64,000 nt of DNA from CAYRGG01 sp964423745 (GCA_964423745.1 CAYRGG010000002.1:91116-155115); one strand, 5' to 3'. Counted from the first letter of the stretch, positions 42,395 to 52,262 are shown. Translations and numbers: made by a program. Notes: generated from the sequence alone by a model not told the origin.

Positions 42395-44938
42395 TTACGC
42401 TGCTGCATTAGCAGCGTTTTTATAGGCGTCGATTTGATCGAAATTCATATAGCGGTAAATATTTTCCTTGGACGTATCGATACCGCCCATATGCTGCATA
42501 TATTCCTCGAAGGTCGGAATATGGCCGAGAATGGCGCAAACAGCAGCCAGCTCTGCCGAGCTCAAATAAACGTTGGCACCATCGCCGAGTCGATTGGGAA
42601 AGTTACGGGTGGAGGTGGAGACCACCGTTGCCTTATCTTTGACTCGGGCTTGATTGCCCATACATAGGGAGCAGCCGGGTAATTCCATACGGGCGCCAGC
42701 GCGACCGAAGATACTATAGTAGCCCTCTTCGGTCAGCTGATTGGCATCCATTTTAGTGGGGGGCGCAATCCAAAGCCGCGTGGGAATATCACGGGCGCTT
42801 TCCAGCACTTTGCCCGCTGCCCGGTAGTGGCCGATATTGGTCATACAAGAACCCACAAATACCTCATCGATAGTGGTTCCGGCTACGGCCGATAAGGGAC
42901 GCACATCGTCTGGGTCATTGGGACAGGCCAGCAATGGTTCGGTGATTTCGTTTAGATCAATTTCGATCACTTCGGCATACTCGGCGTCCGCATCCGGGGA
43001 CAATAGCTCAGGCTTGCCTAGCCAAGTTTCCATGGCTTGGATGCGCCGTTCCAAGGTACGGGCATCCTGATAACCATTGGCAATCATCCACTGCATCAGG
43101 GCGATGTTGGACTTTAAAAACTCCACAATGGGTTCTGGATTTAAACGCACAGTACAAGCTGCCCCAGAACGTTCAGCAGAAGCGTCGGACAATTCAAAGG
43201 CTTGTTCCACTTTGAGATCAGGAAGTCCTTCAATCTCAAGAATACGTCCGGAGAAAACGTTTTTCTTACCTTCCTTGGCGACAGTCAGTAAATCCCGTTG
43301 AATAGCCGCATAGGGGATGGCGTTGACCAGATCCCGCAGGGTAATGCCGGGTTGCAGGTTGCCAGTAAAACGCACCAATACGGACTCGGGCATATCCAGG
43401 GGCATGACACCTAACGCCGCGGCAAAGGCCACCAGCCCGGAACCTGCAGGAAAGCTGATGCCGATGGGAAAACGGGTATGGGAGTCGCCACCAGTGCCCA
43501 CCGTATCAGGCAGCAACAGACGATTCAGCCAGGAGTGGATAATACCGTCGCCTGGCCGCAACGCCACGCCCCCTCGGGAGCTGATAAAATCGGGCAAGGT
43601 ATGGTGGGTTTCGATATCCACTGGTTTTGGATAGGCCGCAGTGTGACAAAAACTCTGCATCACCAGGTCGGCGGAAAAACCCAAACAGGCTAGTTCCTTT
43701 AACTCATCCCGGGTCATGGGTCCCGTGGTGTCTTGGGAACCCACCGTAGTCATCCGGGGTTCGCAATAGGTGCCTGGTCGGACACCCTCCACACCACACG
43801 CGCGACCAACGATTTTCTGCGCCAGGGTAAAACCTTTACCGGTATCCGCTGGTGGGACGGGTCTTTGAAAGATCTCCGCCGGTGGTTGGTTTAGGGCGGC
43901 GCGGGTTTTATCCGTTAAGGTGCGGCCGATAATCAGTGGAATGCGCCCACCGGCCTGCACTTCGTCGGGCATGGTAACGGGTTTGAGGGTAAAAGTGCTA
44001 ATGGTTTCGCCAGCGTTATTAGTGATTTTGCCGGCGTAGGGATGAATATGAATGACATCGCCGGTATTGAGGGCGGTCACATCGCATTCAATGGGCAAGG
44101 CCCCAGAATCTTCCGCCGTGTTAAAGAAAATCGGTGCAATCTTACCGCCAATAATCACGCCCCCCTGGCGTTTATTGGGGACAAAAGGAATATCCTGACC
44201 GATATGCCACAATACCGAGTTAATAGCCGATTTGCGGGACGAACCGGTACCCACCACATCACCCACAAAAGCGATAGGGTGGTTCTTAGCTTTGAGAGAC
44301 TCGATAGTGTCTAGCGCCCCATCAAATCGATGGCCTAGCATGGCTTTGGCATGTAATGGGATGTCCGGGCGACTCCAAGCTTCACTGGCTGGCGAGAGAT
44401 CATCGGTGTTAATTTCACCGGGTACTTTGAAAACCGTGACAGTGATGGTCTCCGCAAGCTTCGGTTTGCTAGTAAACCATTGGGCGCCAGCCCAGGCATC
44501 CACCACTTGTTGAGCGAACGGATTGCTCTTAGCTTTGTCGATAACATCGTGATAGGCGTCAAAAATCAATAGGGTGTGAGAGAGTGCTTCAGCAGCCGTT
44601 GGGGCTAGGGCTCTATCGGCCAATGCATCAATGAGGGGTTGAATATTGTAGCCACCCAGCATAGTGCCTAGTAGCTCAATGGCTTGTTGCGGTGTGATCA
44701 GTGGAGACTGGGTGAGACCTTTGGCGATATCTGCCAGAAAAGCGGCTTTAATATAGGCTGCCTGATCAACCCCCGCCGGTACTCGGTGGGTCAGCAATCC
44801 AACCAGCGTAGTTTCTTCTCCTGGAATGGGGTTTTTTAATAATTCCACCAGTTCCGCTGTCTGTTGGGCATTGAGCGGTAGCGGCGGTATGTTTTCGGAG
44901 GCGCGTTCTTCAACGTGATTGCGATAGGCGTCTAGCAC
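42395..44938 (-). CDS. acnB: Aconitate hydratase B
   Basis: An 847-residue AcnB, interconverting citrate and isocitrate in the TCA cycle. The N-terminal HEAT-like domain (LLGTMLGGYNIQPLIDAL) precedes the swivel domain (FKVPGEINTDDLSPASEAW; GDVVGTGSSRKSAINS). Two [4Fe-4S] ligands are in LPGCSLCMGNQARV and the third in VGSCMTNIGHYRAAG. Full length and all motifs intact. Monocistronic, divergent from sulP. Confidence 0.98.
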   Translation of the reverse strand: MLDAYRNHVEERASENIPPLPLNAQQTAELVELLKNPIPGEETTLVGLLTHRVPAGVDQAAYIKAAFLADIAKGLTQSPLITPQQAIELLGTMLGGYNIQPLIDALADRALAPTAAEALSHTLLIFDAYHDVIDKAKSNPFAQQVVDAWAGAQWFTSKPKLAETITVTVFKVPGEINTDDLSPASEAWSRPDIPLHAKAMLGHRFDGALDTIESLKAKNHPIAFVGDVVGTGSSRKSAINSVLWHIGQDIPFVPNKRQGGVIIGGKIAPIFFNTAEDSGALPIECDVTALNTGDVIHIHPYAGKITNNAGETISTFTLKPVTMPDEVQAGGRIPLIIGRTLTDKTRAALNQPPAEIFQRPVPPADTGKGFTLAQKIVGRACGVEGVRPGTYCEPRMTTVGSQDTTGPMTRDELKELACLGFSADLVMQSFCHTAAYPKPVDIETHHTLPDFISSRGGVALRPGDGIIHSWLNRLLLPDTVGTGGDSHTRFPIGISFPAGSGLVAFAAALGVMPLDMPESVLVRFTGNLQPGITLRDLVNAIPYAAIQRDLLTVAKEGKKNVFSGRILEIEGLPDLKVEQAFELSDASAERSGAACTVRLNPEPIVEFLKSNIALMQWMIANGYQDARTLERRIQAMETWLGKPELLSPDADAEYAEVIEIDLNEITEPLLACPNDPDDVRPLSAVAGTTIDEVFVGSCMTNIGHYRAAGKVLESARDIPTRLWIAPPTKMDANQLTEEGYYSIFGRAGARMELPGCSLCMGNQARVKDKATVVSTSTRNFPNRLGDGANVYLSSAELAAVCAILGHIPTFEEYMQHMGGIDTSKENIYRYMNFDQIDAYKNAANAAA

Positions 44939-45254
44939 AGCAAAACCCTCTTTATTAATTTAATGTGTTAGCGTGTTGCACAGCGGGATGGGAGACTAAT
45001 GGGTTTGGCTCCTTATGGTGTCTTGTGGAGTAGCTGAAGGGGTATAGATCAATTTGCTCCTTGCATTCTAGCTGCTATCTTGGCTGCCGTGAATGGTTTA
45101 GGTCAGGGCTTTGTGTAGGTCCTATAAGTAAGTATTAGTTAGACATGGCGCTTTTCTAGGCTAACGGAAAAGAGTAACTTATAACCAACCTTTAAGGTAG
45201 GTTAATTGACGGCGCTTTTTCCCTATTTAATGAACCTAGAAGAAAAATCACAGT
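44939..45254. other. Intergenic region between divergent acnB and sulP
   Basis: A 316-bp gap containing the promoters of both genes. The only structure I see is an imperfect hairpin at 45183-45203 (arms AACCAACCTT and AAGGTAGGTT around one base), about 50 bp before sulP. No coding frame. Confidence 0.4.
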
Positions 45255-47060
45255 GTGAGTAGTATTCCCACCAGTTTTATCAGGCCCGGTACTAGGCAGA
45301 TAGCCTGGCGCAAGTTTTTGCCCTTTCTAATCTGGCGTAAACGGGTAACGGCTAAATCCCTTTGGGCTGATTTGTTGGCTGGGTTGACGGGTGCGGTTAT
45401 CGTTCTGCCCCAAGGTGTCGCCTTTGCCATGATTGCCGGATTGCCTCCGCAATATGGTCTGTATACTGCCATCGTTGTGCCTATCATTGCGGCCTTGTTC
45501 GGTTCTTCTCACCATTTAGTCTCTGGGCCCACCACTGCTATTTCAGCTGTCATGTTTAGCGTGGTCAGCCAATTTGCGGTATCCGGGACTGCAGAGTATT
45601 TGGATTATGTCTTGACGTTGACCTTTATGGCGGGATTGTTCCAGTTGTTTTTAGGGATCGCCCGCATGGGCAGTCTTGTGAACTTTGTATCTCACACGGT
45701 GGTGATCGGTTTTACCATGGGGGCCGCAGTGCTCATCGCCACGGCGCAATTGGAACATGCCTTTGGTGTGTCCATTGAAGGTGGTGAGTCGTTTTTAAGT
45801 ACTGTTATCGGTTTTATCTGGCAATTGCCTTCTGCTAACCCCTATGTGATTTTGGTGGCCTTTGTCACCCTCGTTACCACCATCACAGTCAGGCGCTACC
45901 GGCCGCGTTTTCCCTTTATGCTCATTGGTATTGTCGTGGGTAGCCTAACCTGTTTATTGATCGATGGGAAAGCCCATGGGGTGCCTTTAGTGGGTTCTTT
46001 ACCCAGTGAGTTGCCGCCCCTCTCATCGCCCATCTTTTCTTTGGACATGTTTCGGCAGCTGGCCCAGGGGGCTCTCGCCATCGGTTTACTGGGGTTGATT
46101 GAGGCGGTTTCCATTGCCCGGGCAATCGCTACCCGTTCCCACCAGCGTATCGATGCGAATCAAGAATTTATCGGCCAGGGGCTTTCCAACGTGATGGGCA
46201 GTTTTTTTTCTTGTTATGCAGGTTCTGGTTCCTTCACCCGCTCAGGCGTCAATTATGAAGCCGGCGCAAAAACACCGTTATCCGCTATTTTTGCGTCGCT
46301 CATCGTGGCCACCGTATTGCTGTTGATGGGTCCGTTGACTGCCTATTTGCCCATGCCTACCATGGCCGGTGTCATCCTGCTGGTGGCATGGAATCTCATC
46401 GATATTCCTCATCTGCGACGGATTCTTCGCACCAGTCGACGGGAGACAGCGGTGTTACTGGTTACTTTTTTAGCGACTTTACTTATTGCTCTAGAGTTTG
46501 CGGTTTATGTGGGCGTCTTAGTATCGCTATTCATGTATTTGCAACGCACCTCTCATCCAAAGATCATTAGCCTTGCCCCGGATGCCAAACAGCCCAGACG
46601 CCGTTTGAGCGATGCGTCGGTCCATGAACTCCCCGAATGTCCCCAGATAAAAATATTGCGTTTGGATGGTTCTTTATTTTTTGGCGCCGTGGATCATGTA
46701 CAAGAAACCTTGCATTGGATAGCCGACCAAGGTAGTGAATGGAAGCATGTGTTAATTATCGGCAGTGGCGTCAATTTTATCGATGTGGCAGGCGCACAGA
46801 TGTTGGCCCAAGAAGCACGGCGTTTTCGTCGCCGCGGCGGGGGGCTTTATTTATGTCGACTCAAGGATACCGTTCAGGGGGTTTTGGAGCGGGGTGGGTA
46901 TATTAAAGTGATTGGCCGCGAGAATCTGTTTCCCAACAAGGAAGAAGCCATTCGACTTATTTTTCAGCGTCTCGACGAAGAGCGGTGCAGTCTCTGTACC
47001 CGGCGGATTTTTCGCGAATGTGCTACGGTAAAATTTGAAGGTAAAGGTGTTTTGAGTTAA
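45255..47060 (+). CDS. SulP/SLC26 anion transporter with STAS domain
   Basis: A 601-residue SulP protein. The start region LLAGLTGAVIVLPQGVAFAMIAGLPPQYGLYTAIV is the sulfate transporter signature. About 10-14 membrane segments run to residue 430, followed by a cytoplasmic STAS domain (about 445-560). The C-terminal tail carries three cysteines, CSLCTRRIFREC (CxxC-x7-C), possibly a metal or redox site. The substrate may be sulfate, bicarbonate or another anion. A palindrome separates it from the DUF2780 gene 42 bp downstream. Confidence 0.92.
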   Translation: MSSIPTSFIRPGTRQIAWRKFLPFLIWRKRVTAKSLWADLLAGLTGAVIVLPQGVAFAMIAGLPPQYGLYTAIVVPIIAALFGSSHHLVSGPTTAISAVMFSVVSQFAVSGTAEYLDYVLTLTFMAGLFQLFLGIARMGSLVNFVSHTVVIGFTMGAAVLIATAQLEHAFGVSIEGGESFLSTVIGFIWQLPSANPYVILVAFVTLVTTITVRRYRPRFPFMLIGIVVGSLTCLLIDGKAHGVPLVGSLPSELPPLSSPIFSLDMFRQLAQGALAIGLLGLIEAVSIARAIATRSHQRIDANQEFIGQGLSNVMGSFFSCYAGSGSFTRSGVNYEAGAKTPLSAIFASLIVATVLLLMGPLTAYLPMPTMAGVILLVAWNLIDIPHLRRILRTSRRETAVLLVTFLATLLIALEFAVYVGVLVSLFMYLQRTSHPKIISLAPDAKQPRRRLSDASVHELPECPQIKILRLDGSLFFGAVDHVQETLHWIADQGSEWKHVLIIGSGVNFIDVAGAQMLAQEARRFRRRGGGLYLCRLKDTVQGVLERGGYIKVIGRENLFPNKEEAIRLIFQRLDEERCSLCTRRIFRECATVKFEGKGVLS

Positions 47061-47072
47061 ACCGATTTTGTT

Positions 47073-47088
47073 GTCATCCGCGGATGAC
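47073..47088 (+). promoter_or_regulatory. Perfect 16-bp palindrome between sulP and the DUF2780 gene
   Basis: GTCATCCGCGGATGAC, followed by CGGAGA and a T-run that leads straight into the next ATG (47103). It may act as a weak terminator hairpin or as a site controlling the downstream gene. Confidence 0.4.
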
Positions 47089-47102
47089 TCGGAGATTTTT
47101 TT

Positions 47103-47567
47103 ATGAAAACCTTTTTGCCAAGGCTATGCGTTTTTTTATTTATGGCTTTATTAGGTCTAGGTCTTACTCTGCCGGTCCATGGGGCTGATTTAGTGGGGTT
47201 ACTGACCGAACAACTGGGTGTTACCGACGATCAAGCCGCAGGCGGCGCAGGGGCCATTTTTGAGTATGCTAAAGGCCAATTAGGGGCTAATGATTTTTCG
47301 CAAATTGCTCAGGTAGTCCCTAATATGGATACCCTGCTTGATGCCGCCCCCAAGAGCGAGACAGAAGGACTTGTCGACCAGGGGTTGTCGGCCCTGGGCG
47401 CCGATACGGGGAGTTCTCTTGGCAAACTTGCCGCCCTAGCGGGACCTTTTAGCCAACTCGGTTTAAGCCCTGAAATGGTTAGTCAGTATGTGCCCATCGT
47501 TTTGGACTATGTTAAATCCACGGGTGGGGAAACGACGATGGGTCTTCTACGGAGTGCGCTTTTGTAA
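47103..47567 (+). CDS. DUF2780 exported protein
   Basis: A 154-residue protein with a signal peptide (LCVFLFMALLGLGLTLPVHGA, about residues 8-28) followed by the DUF2780/VcgC-like region: LVGLLTEQLGVTDDQAAGGAGAIFEYAKGQLG, then LGKLAALAGPFSQLGLSPEMVSQYVPIVLDYV. It occurs in the envelope of many gammaproteobacteria; function unknown. It follows sulP closely and may be co-transcribed. Confidence 0.9.
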   Translation: MKTFLPRLCVFLFMALLGLGLTLPVHGADLVGLLTEQLGVTDDQAAGGAGAIFEYAKGQLGANDFSQIAQVVPNMDTLLDAAPKSETEGLVDQGLSALGADTGSSLGKLAALAGPFSQLGLSPEMVSQYVPIVLDYVKSTGGETTMGLLRSALL

Positions 47568-47585
47568 TAATCCGTGGAAGACCTT

Positions 47586-47652
47586 GTAGCCCGGATGTAA
47601 CGAAGTGAAATCCGGGACATCCCCAGATTTCGTTGCACACCATTCGAGCTAC
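47586..47652 (+). repeat. GTAGCCCGGAT-type palindromic repeat, copy 2
   Basis: Starts GTAGCCCGGATGTAACGAAG and ends CATTCGAGCTAC, with the internal GATTTCGTTGCAC shared with the copy at 30022-30097. It is 18 bp after the DUF2780 stop and may act as its transcription end. Confidence 0.8.
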
Positions 47653-47696
47653 CAACTTCCCGCGTGGGCAACTAGCTCGTAATCCATAGTCTCATT

Positions 47697-47722
47697 CGCG
47701 TGGGCAACAAGTTGCCCACCCT
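47697..47722 (+). repeat. Short GTGGGCAAC-type repeat, copy 2
   Basis: CGCGTGGGCAACAAGTTGCC followed by CACCCT matches 40432-40458 on the opposite strand. A partial copy (CGCGTGGGCAAC) lies at 47661-47672. The right end touches the stop codon of the protease gene. Confidence 0.75.
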
Positions 47723-49127
47723 ACTGGCTCGATTTTTCTTCCTGGGAAAGGGTCAGGGCCAAAAATAGCGCACCCTCACCCCGTTGCACTAAAATGGGAA
47801 AGGGGGTGCCCGTTGGTAATTGTTTGACGGTTTCTTCAAATTGCTGAGCGTTATCAATTTTTTTATTATTTAAACGCATGATAATATCCCCTGGTTGAAT
47901 GCCAGCGCTGGCGGCAGGTCCTTCCTCAACTTCCTCGACTTTGACGCCTTCTTCTACTTCCGGATCATCAACCACCTTGAGCTTCAGACGATTGCTTAAA
48001 GCAGGCTCAACCGACAACGCTTGCTGGCGGGGGTTATCGGGCAACTCTTCAATGGTAACCGAGATAGTTTGCTGTTTATTGTTGCGAATAACGTTCAAAG
48101 GTATCTTAGCGCCGGGGCGGATACGGCCCACCATGGGGGGTAATTCGCTGGAATGATTGATCGGTTGGTCACCGAAGGTGGTGATGATATCTCCCGCTTG
48201 GACACCCGCTTTTTGAGCGGGACTATCGGTGATGACTTGTCCAACGAGAGCGCCCTGGGGTTTATCAAGACCGAAAGAACGCGCTAAATCCATAGTCACT
48301 TCTTGAATAAGAACCCCCAACCAGCCTCGGGAAACTTTGCCCTCGGTTCTTAGTTGATTGGCCACGTCCATGGCGACATCGATGGGAATCGCAAAAGAGA
48401 CACCCTGGTATCCGCCGCTGCGACTATATATCTGGGAGTTAACACCGATAACCTTGCCATCTAAGTTGAACAGCGGACCGCCTGAGTTGCCCGGATTGAC
48501 CGCGGCATCCGTTTGGATAAAGGGTACATAGTTGTCTCTCGGTAAGCTGCGCCCCAAGGCGCTGATGATGCCCTGAGTAGCAGTATGTTCAAAACCGAAG
48601 GGAGAACCGATGGCCAATACCCATTGGCCAACTTGGAGTTGTTTTGAATCGCCAATATCCACAGTGGGTAATTCATCTTTAGATTCTATTTTAAGCAGCG
48701 CAATATCGCTACGCTCGTCTTTACCCACCACCTTGGCGGACAATTCACTACGATCGCTGAGACCCACGACGATTTTATCGGTGCCTTGAATCACATGGGC
48801 ATTGGTTAAAACGTAGCCGTCTGCAGAAATAATAAAACCTGAACCCACCGAAGCTAGGGGAGATGAGCGGGGTGGGCTATCGGGAAGTTGTTCAAAAAAA
48901 CGCTTAAAATAGTCGTGGAAAGGGCTGTCTTCAGGAATCGAAGGCGGCGGGAAATCAGGTCTGTCTGTGCGCTGTTCGCCAGTAGCGTTAATGCTGACCA
49001 CGGCTTTACTGTAGTTTTCCACCAACTGCGTAAAATCCGGGAAATCGGCAGCATACAAAGGGGTTATTAAAACCCCCATACCGATCGCGCTAGCGAGTAT
49101 CCATACGAAGGGCTTAAAACGCCGCAT
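47721..49127 (-). CDS. Periplasmic Do-type serine protease (DegP/MucD-like)
   Basis: A 468-residue HtrA protease with two PDZ domains. Signal peptide MRRFKPFVWILASAIGMGVL plus ITPLYA. Catalytic triad: His in LTNAHVIQG, Asp in RSDIALLKI, Ser in NPGNSGGPLFN. PDZ1 (about 275-365) and PDZ2 (about 385-465) follow. I start it at 49127 rather than at the longer upstream ATG (49280): the start at 49127 has an AGGTGAT ribosome site and a clean signal peptide, and the extra 51 residues look like upstream DNA. It degrades or refolds damaged periplasmic proteins. Confidence 0.94.
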   Translation of the reverse strand: MRRFKPFVWILASAIGMGVLITPLYAADFPDFTQLVENYSKAVVSINATGEQRTDRPDFPPPSIPEDSPFHDYFKRFFEQLPDSPPRSSPLASVGSGFIISADGYVLTNAHVIQGTDKIVVGLSDRSELSAKVVGKDERSDIALLKIESKDELPTVDIGDSKQLQVGQWVLAIGSPFGFEHTATQGIISALGRSLPRDNYVPFIQTDAAVNPGNSGGPLFNLDGKVIGVNSQIYSRSGGYQGVSFAIPIDVAMDVANQLRTEGKVSRGWLGVLIQEVTMDLARSFGLDKPQGALVGQVITDSPAQKAGVQAGDIITTFGDQPINHSSELPPMVGRIRPGAKIPLNVIRNNKQQTISVTIEELPDNPRQQALSVEPALSNRLKLKVVDDPEVEEGVKVEEVEEGPAASAGIQPGDIIMRLNNKKIDNAQQFEETVKQLPTGTPFPILVQRGEGALFLALTLSQEEKSSQ

Positions 49128-49438
49128 ACTAATCACCTCAAATAAAATTCTGGAATTGGACCTTAATATAAACGTGGTTTTTATACATTTACTTAGTGTA
49201 GTCGGTGTCATTGTGATTGACACTTTTGCCCTTGAGCCATCTCTATGATGGGAATTTGGACGGTTGCTGCAATGGCGCAATGCCCACTTTAAGATGACAA
49301 CCTATTCACATTAATACGTTGTGGTTATTTTAAATTAAGACCAAAGCATTTTGTTAAGGTTCGTTAGTATAGCGGTTTTCAGCCCTCATGAAGTCTTAAT
49401 TCTTTTATCGTTAGGAATAGACTTACTACTCTGCGTCA
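49128..49438. other. Intergenic region between the protease and GH57 genes
   Basis: About 311 bp. It has an imperfect operator-like hairpin (GTGTCA at 49205-49210 and TGACAC at 49218-49223) upstream of the protease gene and nothing coding that I can support. A stress-type promoter for the protease might be here, but no clear match to a known consensus is visible. Confidence 0.3.
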
Positions 49439-50896
49439 TCAAAGACTGTTTAGTATAGCTTCGGTACGCCGACAAATTTCTCGTCCATAATCGGTCCACA
49501 GTCCTTCGCCCCAATAGCGGTAGCAACTAGTCTGCGAGGCCATCAAATGAAACAAAGCATTGCGGTAGCGTGGATCTGCCGGAGAGAGATCCGGCTTGAC
49601 GATTTTTTCGTAAAACAGCGAACTGACTTTTTCCATGGGTCCTAACACATCCTCATACCCCTTGACCCAAGAAATATCATTGGTCCAGCTACCCCCATCC
49701 ACATGGAAATTGTTGTCTTCTTGTTTTAGGGTCTCAATGACCTTAGTCAGTTTGTCGGGGCCGTCGCCGGGTTGAAAACGCTCCCAAATGCGTTTTTGCA
49801 GCGCCGGTTGTAGCACCGGCAAATCCGTCTCTTTAATACCGAGAGCAAACAGATGCTCGAGATATTCCGTCACGTTCACGGCGGGGGTTGGGGAACCGCT
49901 GCATTCTCCCATGACCTCCATGTATTTCCCAGGGAATTCATTCATCATCACCCCCCCGTTCTCGCCATCGGCAATTTGCGTCACTAAGGGCGGCACGGAT
50001 TTACCCGCCAGTTCTGTACGTTCGAGACTTTTGGCCTCGTAGAAGGGTTGCATCTGAGCCACCAGCTTGGTATCGCTGCCTTGGGTTTTTATCACCGCCA
50101 TGATGCTGACGGTGTCGCCATGGGAATTGGTGCATACTAGGTGATGGGGTAGATGTTTCTGTTCGGGGCCCCAGCCGTTGTCCGGTTGTTCCACGGTGTG
50201 TTCTTGCACTAAAACCCATTGGTAGCCGCAATCCGTTAAGGTTTTTACATATTCGTAGGCCAAATCGGGATGGTTTGGCAGAGCCATTTCCGAAGGTGAA
50301 AAACCCTTCACCCGCTGTAAAGCTTCCAGACCAAAAATGGCGGCAAAGTGATGTTGCCAAGCCTTAACATGGAGCCGATAGTCCTGTACCGGTGTGGAGG
50401 GTGCCACCGCGTGGCCCCAGGGACAACCCAGCCATTCCGCAGCGTGGTAATAACGGGGGTCGCAGGTGATGGTTTTAAGGGCGTCGATGACATCGTGCAA
50501 ACCCATATGACGCAGGCCGTGCAAAAGCGTACCCGAATACTCCAACATCACCCTTGGTTGTTTGCCTGCCTCGATCAGTTGCGGAATAAATTCCCCAATA
50601 CGTTTGTAGCACCATTGGAAGACCGGCGCATTATGGTTATCGCCGATGTGTTGATTATCCATCATATCCTTGAGGTTGCTGATCAGTTCTGCCGTGGGGA
50701 GATCGCTTCCTCCTGCGGGAATAAGGGGTTGGTGCATGTGCAGGGCGATGGCAAAAGTGCTGTTGATAGCCGCAAAATCAATACCCTGGTCTTGATAAAT
50801 AGGCTGTTTACGGCTCTTGTCTAAAGCCTCCGAAATCACGTCTTCCGAGCCGGAGATATTGGGTAAACCGTCAACATATTCAGGGAGCTGCGTCAT
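49439..50896 (-). CDS. Glycoside hydrolase family 57 protein
   Basis: A 485-residue GH57-type enzyme. The N-terminal strand FAIALHMHQPLIPAGG is the GH57 first motif, followed by RVMLEYSGTLLHGLRHMG and the typical WLGCPWGHAVAPSTP and GFSPSEMALPNHPDLAYEYV (the Glu in the latter is a candidate catalytic nucleophile region). Members act on alpha-glucans as amylase, 4-alpha-glucanotransferase or branching enzyme. It is just upstream of a GH13 gene on the same strand... in transcription order it follows that gene, 94 bp downstream. With glgB it forms a glycogen-related cluster. Confidence 0.85.
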   Translation of the reverse strand: MTQLPEYVDGLPNISGSEDVISEALDKSRKQPIYQDQGIDFAAINSTFAIALHMHQPLIPAGGSDLPTAELISNLKDMMDNQHIGDNHNAPVFQWCYKRIGEFIPQLIEAGKQPRVMLEYSGTLLHGLRHMGLHDVIDALKTITCDPRYYHAAEWLGCPWGHAVAPSTPVQDYRLHVKAWQHHFAAIFGLEALQRVKGFSPSEMALPNHPDLAYEYVKTLTDCGYQWVLVQEHTVEQPDNGWGPEQKHLPHHLVCTNSHGDTVSIMAVIKTQGSDTKLVAQMQPFYEAKSLERTELAGKSVPPLVTQIADGENGGVMMNEFPGKYMEVMGECSGSPTPAVNVTEYLEHLFALGIKETDLPVLQPALQKRIWERFQPGDGPDKLTKVIETLKQEDNNFHVDGGSWTNDISWVKGYEDVLGPMEKVSSLFYEKIVKPDLSPADPRYRNALFHLMASQTSCYRYWGEGLWTDYGREICRRTEAILNSL

Positions 50897-50938
50897 GATA
50901 AAGATCCTTACATTAAATTTAAATCAAGTTTTACACGC

Positions 50939-50998
50939 AAAGTACTTGCGTAGCCCGTGTTTAATCCTAAAGTACTTGCGTAACCCGTGTTTAGTCCT
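50939..50998 (-). repeat. Two tandem 30-bp repeats
   Basis: Two adjacent 30-bp units (50939-50968 and 50969-50998) starting AAAGTACTTGCGTA and containing CCCGTGTTTA, differing at two positions. They lie in the gap between the GH13 and GH57 genes, and the second overlaps the last codons and stop of the GH13 gene. A recent local duplication. Confidence 0.85.
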
Positions 50999-52262
50999 GA
51001 TGAGATACCATAACCAATCCTTGACCGGGATTTAGGTCATAGTTGAAGGGTCGTGGTATGAAGTCCAGGGGATGTTCTGGTGAAACGTCCACAATAGGAG
51101 CGCCAGCTTGGACAAATTTGTGCAGATTGTCGGTAAAAAAATGTTGTTTGTTGGAAACGTCCTTATTGAGGATTAATAGCGCTTCCTCGTCGGTTTTTGT
51201 AGACGCTTTCCACAGCATCAAGATATTTTGGTTTTCGTTGGGTAGCAGGGTGGTGGGGCATTCCTCTGTGAAAATCTTGTGCTGTTTTTTTATCTCGTTA
51301 ACTTTGCTGATGTAATCCCGCAAATCCACTTGGGTTTCCTCCCAGTCCTCGGGGGTTGTTTCCACTACATGAAGACGTTTACGGAAACCGTATTCAAAGC
51401 CAATGGGTATCATAACCCCGCTTGAAAAAAGCGCCGCGAACAGATAACGTTGCTTCATGGCATTGATATTGCCGTCGCATTCTTGAAAAAGCCGATCTGT
51501 ATCATGGCTTTCAGGAAAGCCGATGGAAGGTGAGATTTCACGTACCAGTTGGTATTGTTCCAACAACCAGTTACCTTCAAAATCCCACCACTTGGAGCTG
51601 TTAAACACATAGTCAAAGCCTGCTTCCGCGGTTGCTTTGGTTTGTTTGGCGGTGCAACCGAGGGTTTCGGCGGCAAACACAGTATCTGGGTGTTCCCTTT
51701 TAGTGTCTTTGATCAACCGTTGCCAAATGTCCCGGGGTAGCTGATAGGCGGCATCACAGCGAAAACCCTTAAAACCAAGCTTGATAAGATAATTGACGAT
51801 GTCTCGCACATATTTATAAAGCCCTTCGGGGTCAGAGGTGTTTTCGTAATCGAAACGGATCAAGTCACCCCAAACCACCTCTTCTCCATTTTCGATGCAA
51901 GAAGGATGGGCAATACTCCCGTCGGATTCTTGCACAAACCATTCTGGATGCTGAGTAGCCAGTTGAGAATCCACTGCGCAGTGGTTGATGACCAAGTCCA
52001 CCATCATTTTCATGCCCCGTTTTTCCGCCACTTGGATGGCGCTTTTTAACTGGTCTTCAGGGGAAGTTGACGACGCGGAATCCACAAACAGCGGGTTGAG
52101 TGCAAAATAATCCACGATGGAATAAAGACTTTTTGACATTCCTGGTTTTTCTATCGGATTGACGAAAATCCAGTCGAAACCCATGTCAGCCGCCCGTTCT
52201 ATATGAGGTTGCCAATGGCTAAAGAGGCCAGCTAATGGCGGGAAAAGATTATACATGATCAT
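50991..52262 (-). CDS. GH13 alpha-amylase-family protein
   Basis: A 423-residue GH13 enzyme beginning MIMYNLFPPLAGLFSHWQPH, similar to the catalytic part of maltosyltransferase (GlgE)-like or short amylase proteins. Conserved regions: MMVDLVINHCA (region I), GFRCDAAYQL (nucleophile Asp), FAAETLGC (acid Glu) and GFPESHDTDRLF (second Asp). The C-terminal beta domain is short and ends in the tandem repeat. It is in the same minus-strand run as the GH57 gene and divergent from glgB, so it probably belongs to glycogen turnover; its exact activity is uncertain. Confidence 0.85.
   Translation of the reverse strand: MIMYNLFPPLAGLFSHWQPHIERAADMGFDWIFVNPIEKPGMSKSLYSIVDYFALNPLFVDSASSTSPEDQLKSAIQVAEKRGMKMMVDLVINHCAVDSQLATQHPEWFVQESDGSIAHPSCIENGEEVVWGDLIRFDYENTSDPEGLYKYVRDIVNYLIKLGFKGFRCDAAYQLPRDIWQRLIKDTKREHPDTVFAAETLGCTAKQTKATAEAGFDYVFNSSKWWDFEGNWLLEQYQLVREISPSIGFPESHDTDRLFQECDGNINAMKQRYLFAALFSSGVMIPIGFEYGFRKRLHVVETTPEDWEETQVDLRDYISKVNEIKKQHKIFTEECPTTLLPNENQNILMLWKASTKTDEEALLILNKDVSNKQHFFTDNLHKFVQAGAPIVDVSPEHPLDFIPRPFNYDLNPGQGLVMVSHQD

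Noticed and set aside
49128..49280. N-terminal extension of the DegP-like protease
   Set aside because: The extension lacks conservation-like features and lies before a proper Shine-Dalgarno, ATG and signal peptide at 49127.
50939..50998. CRISPR repeats
   Set aside because: Two directly adjacent 30-bp units with no spacer between them; a simple tandem duplication.
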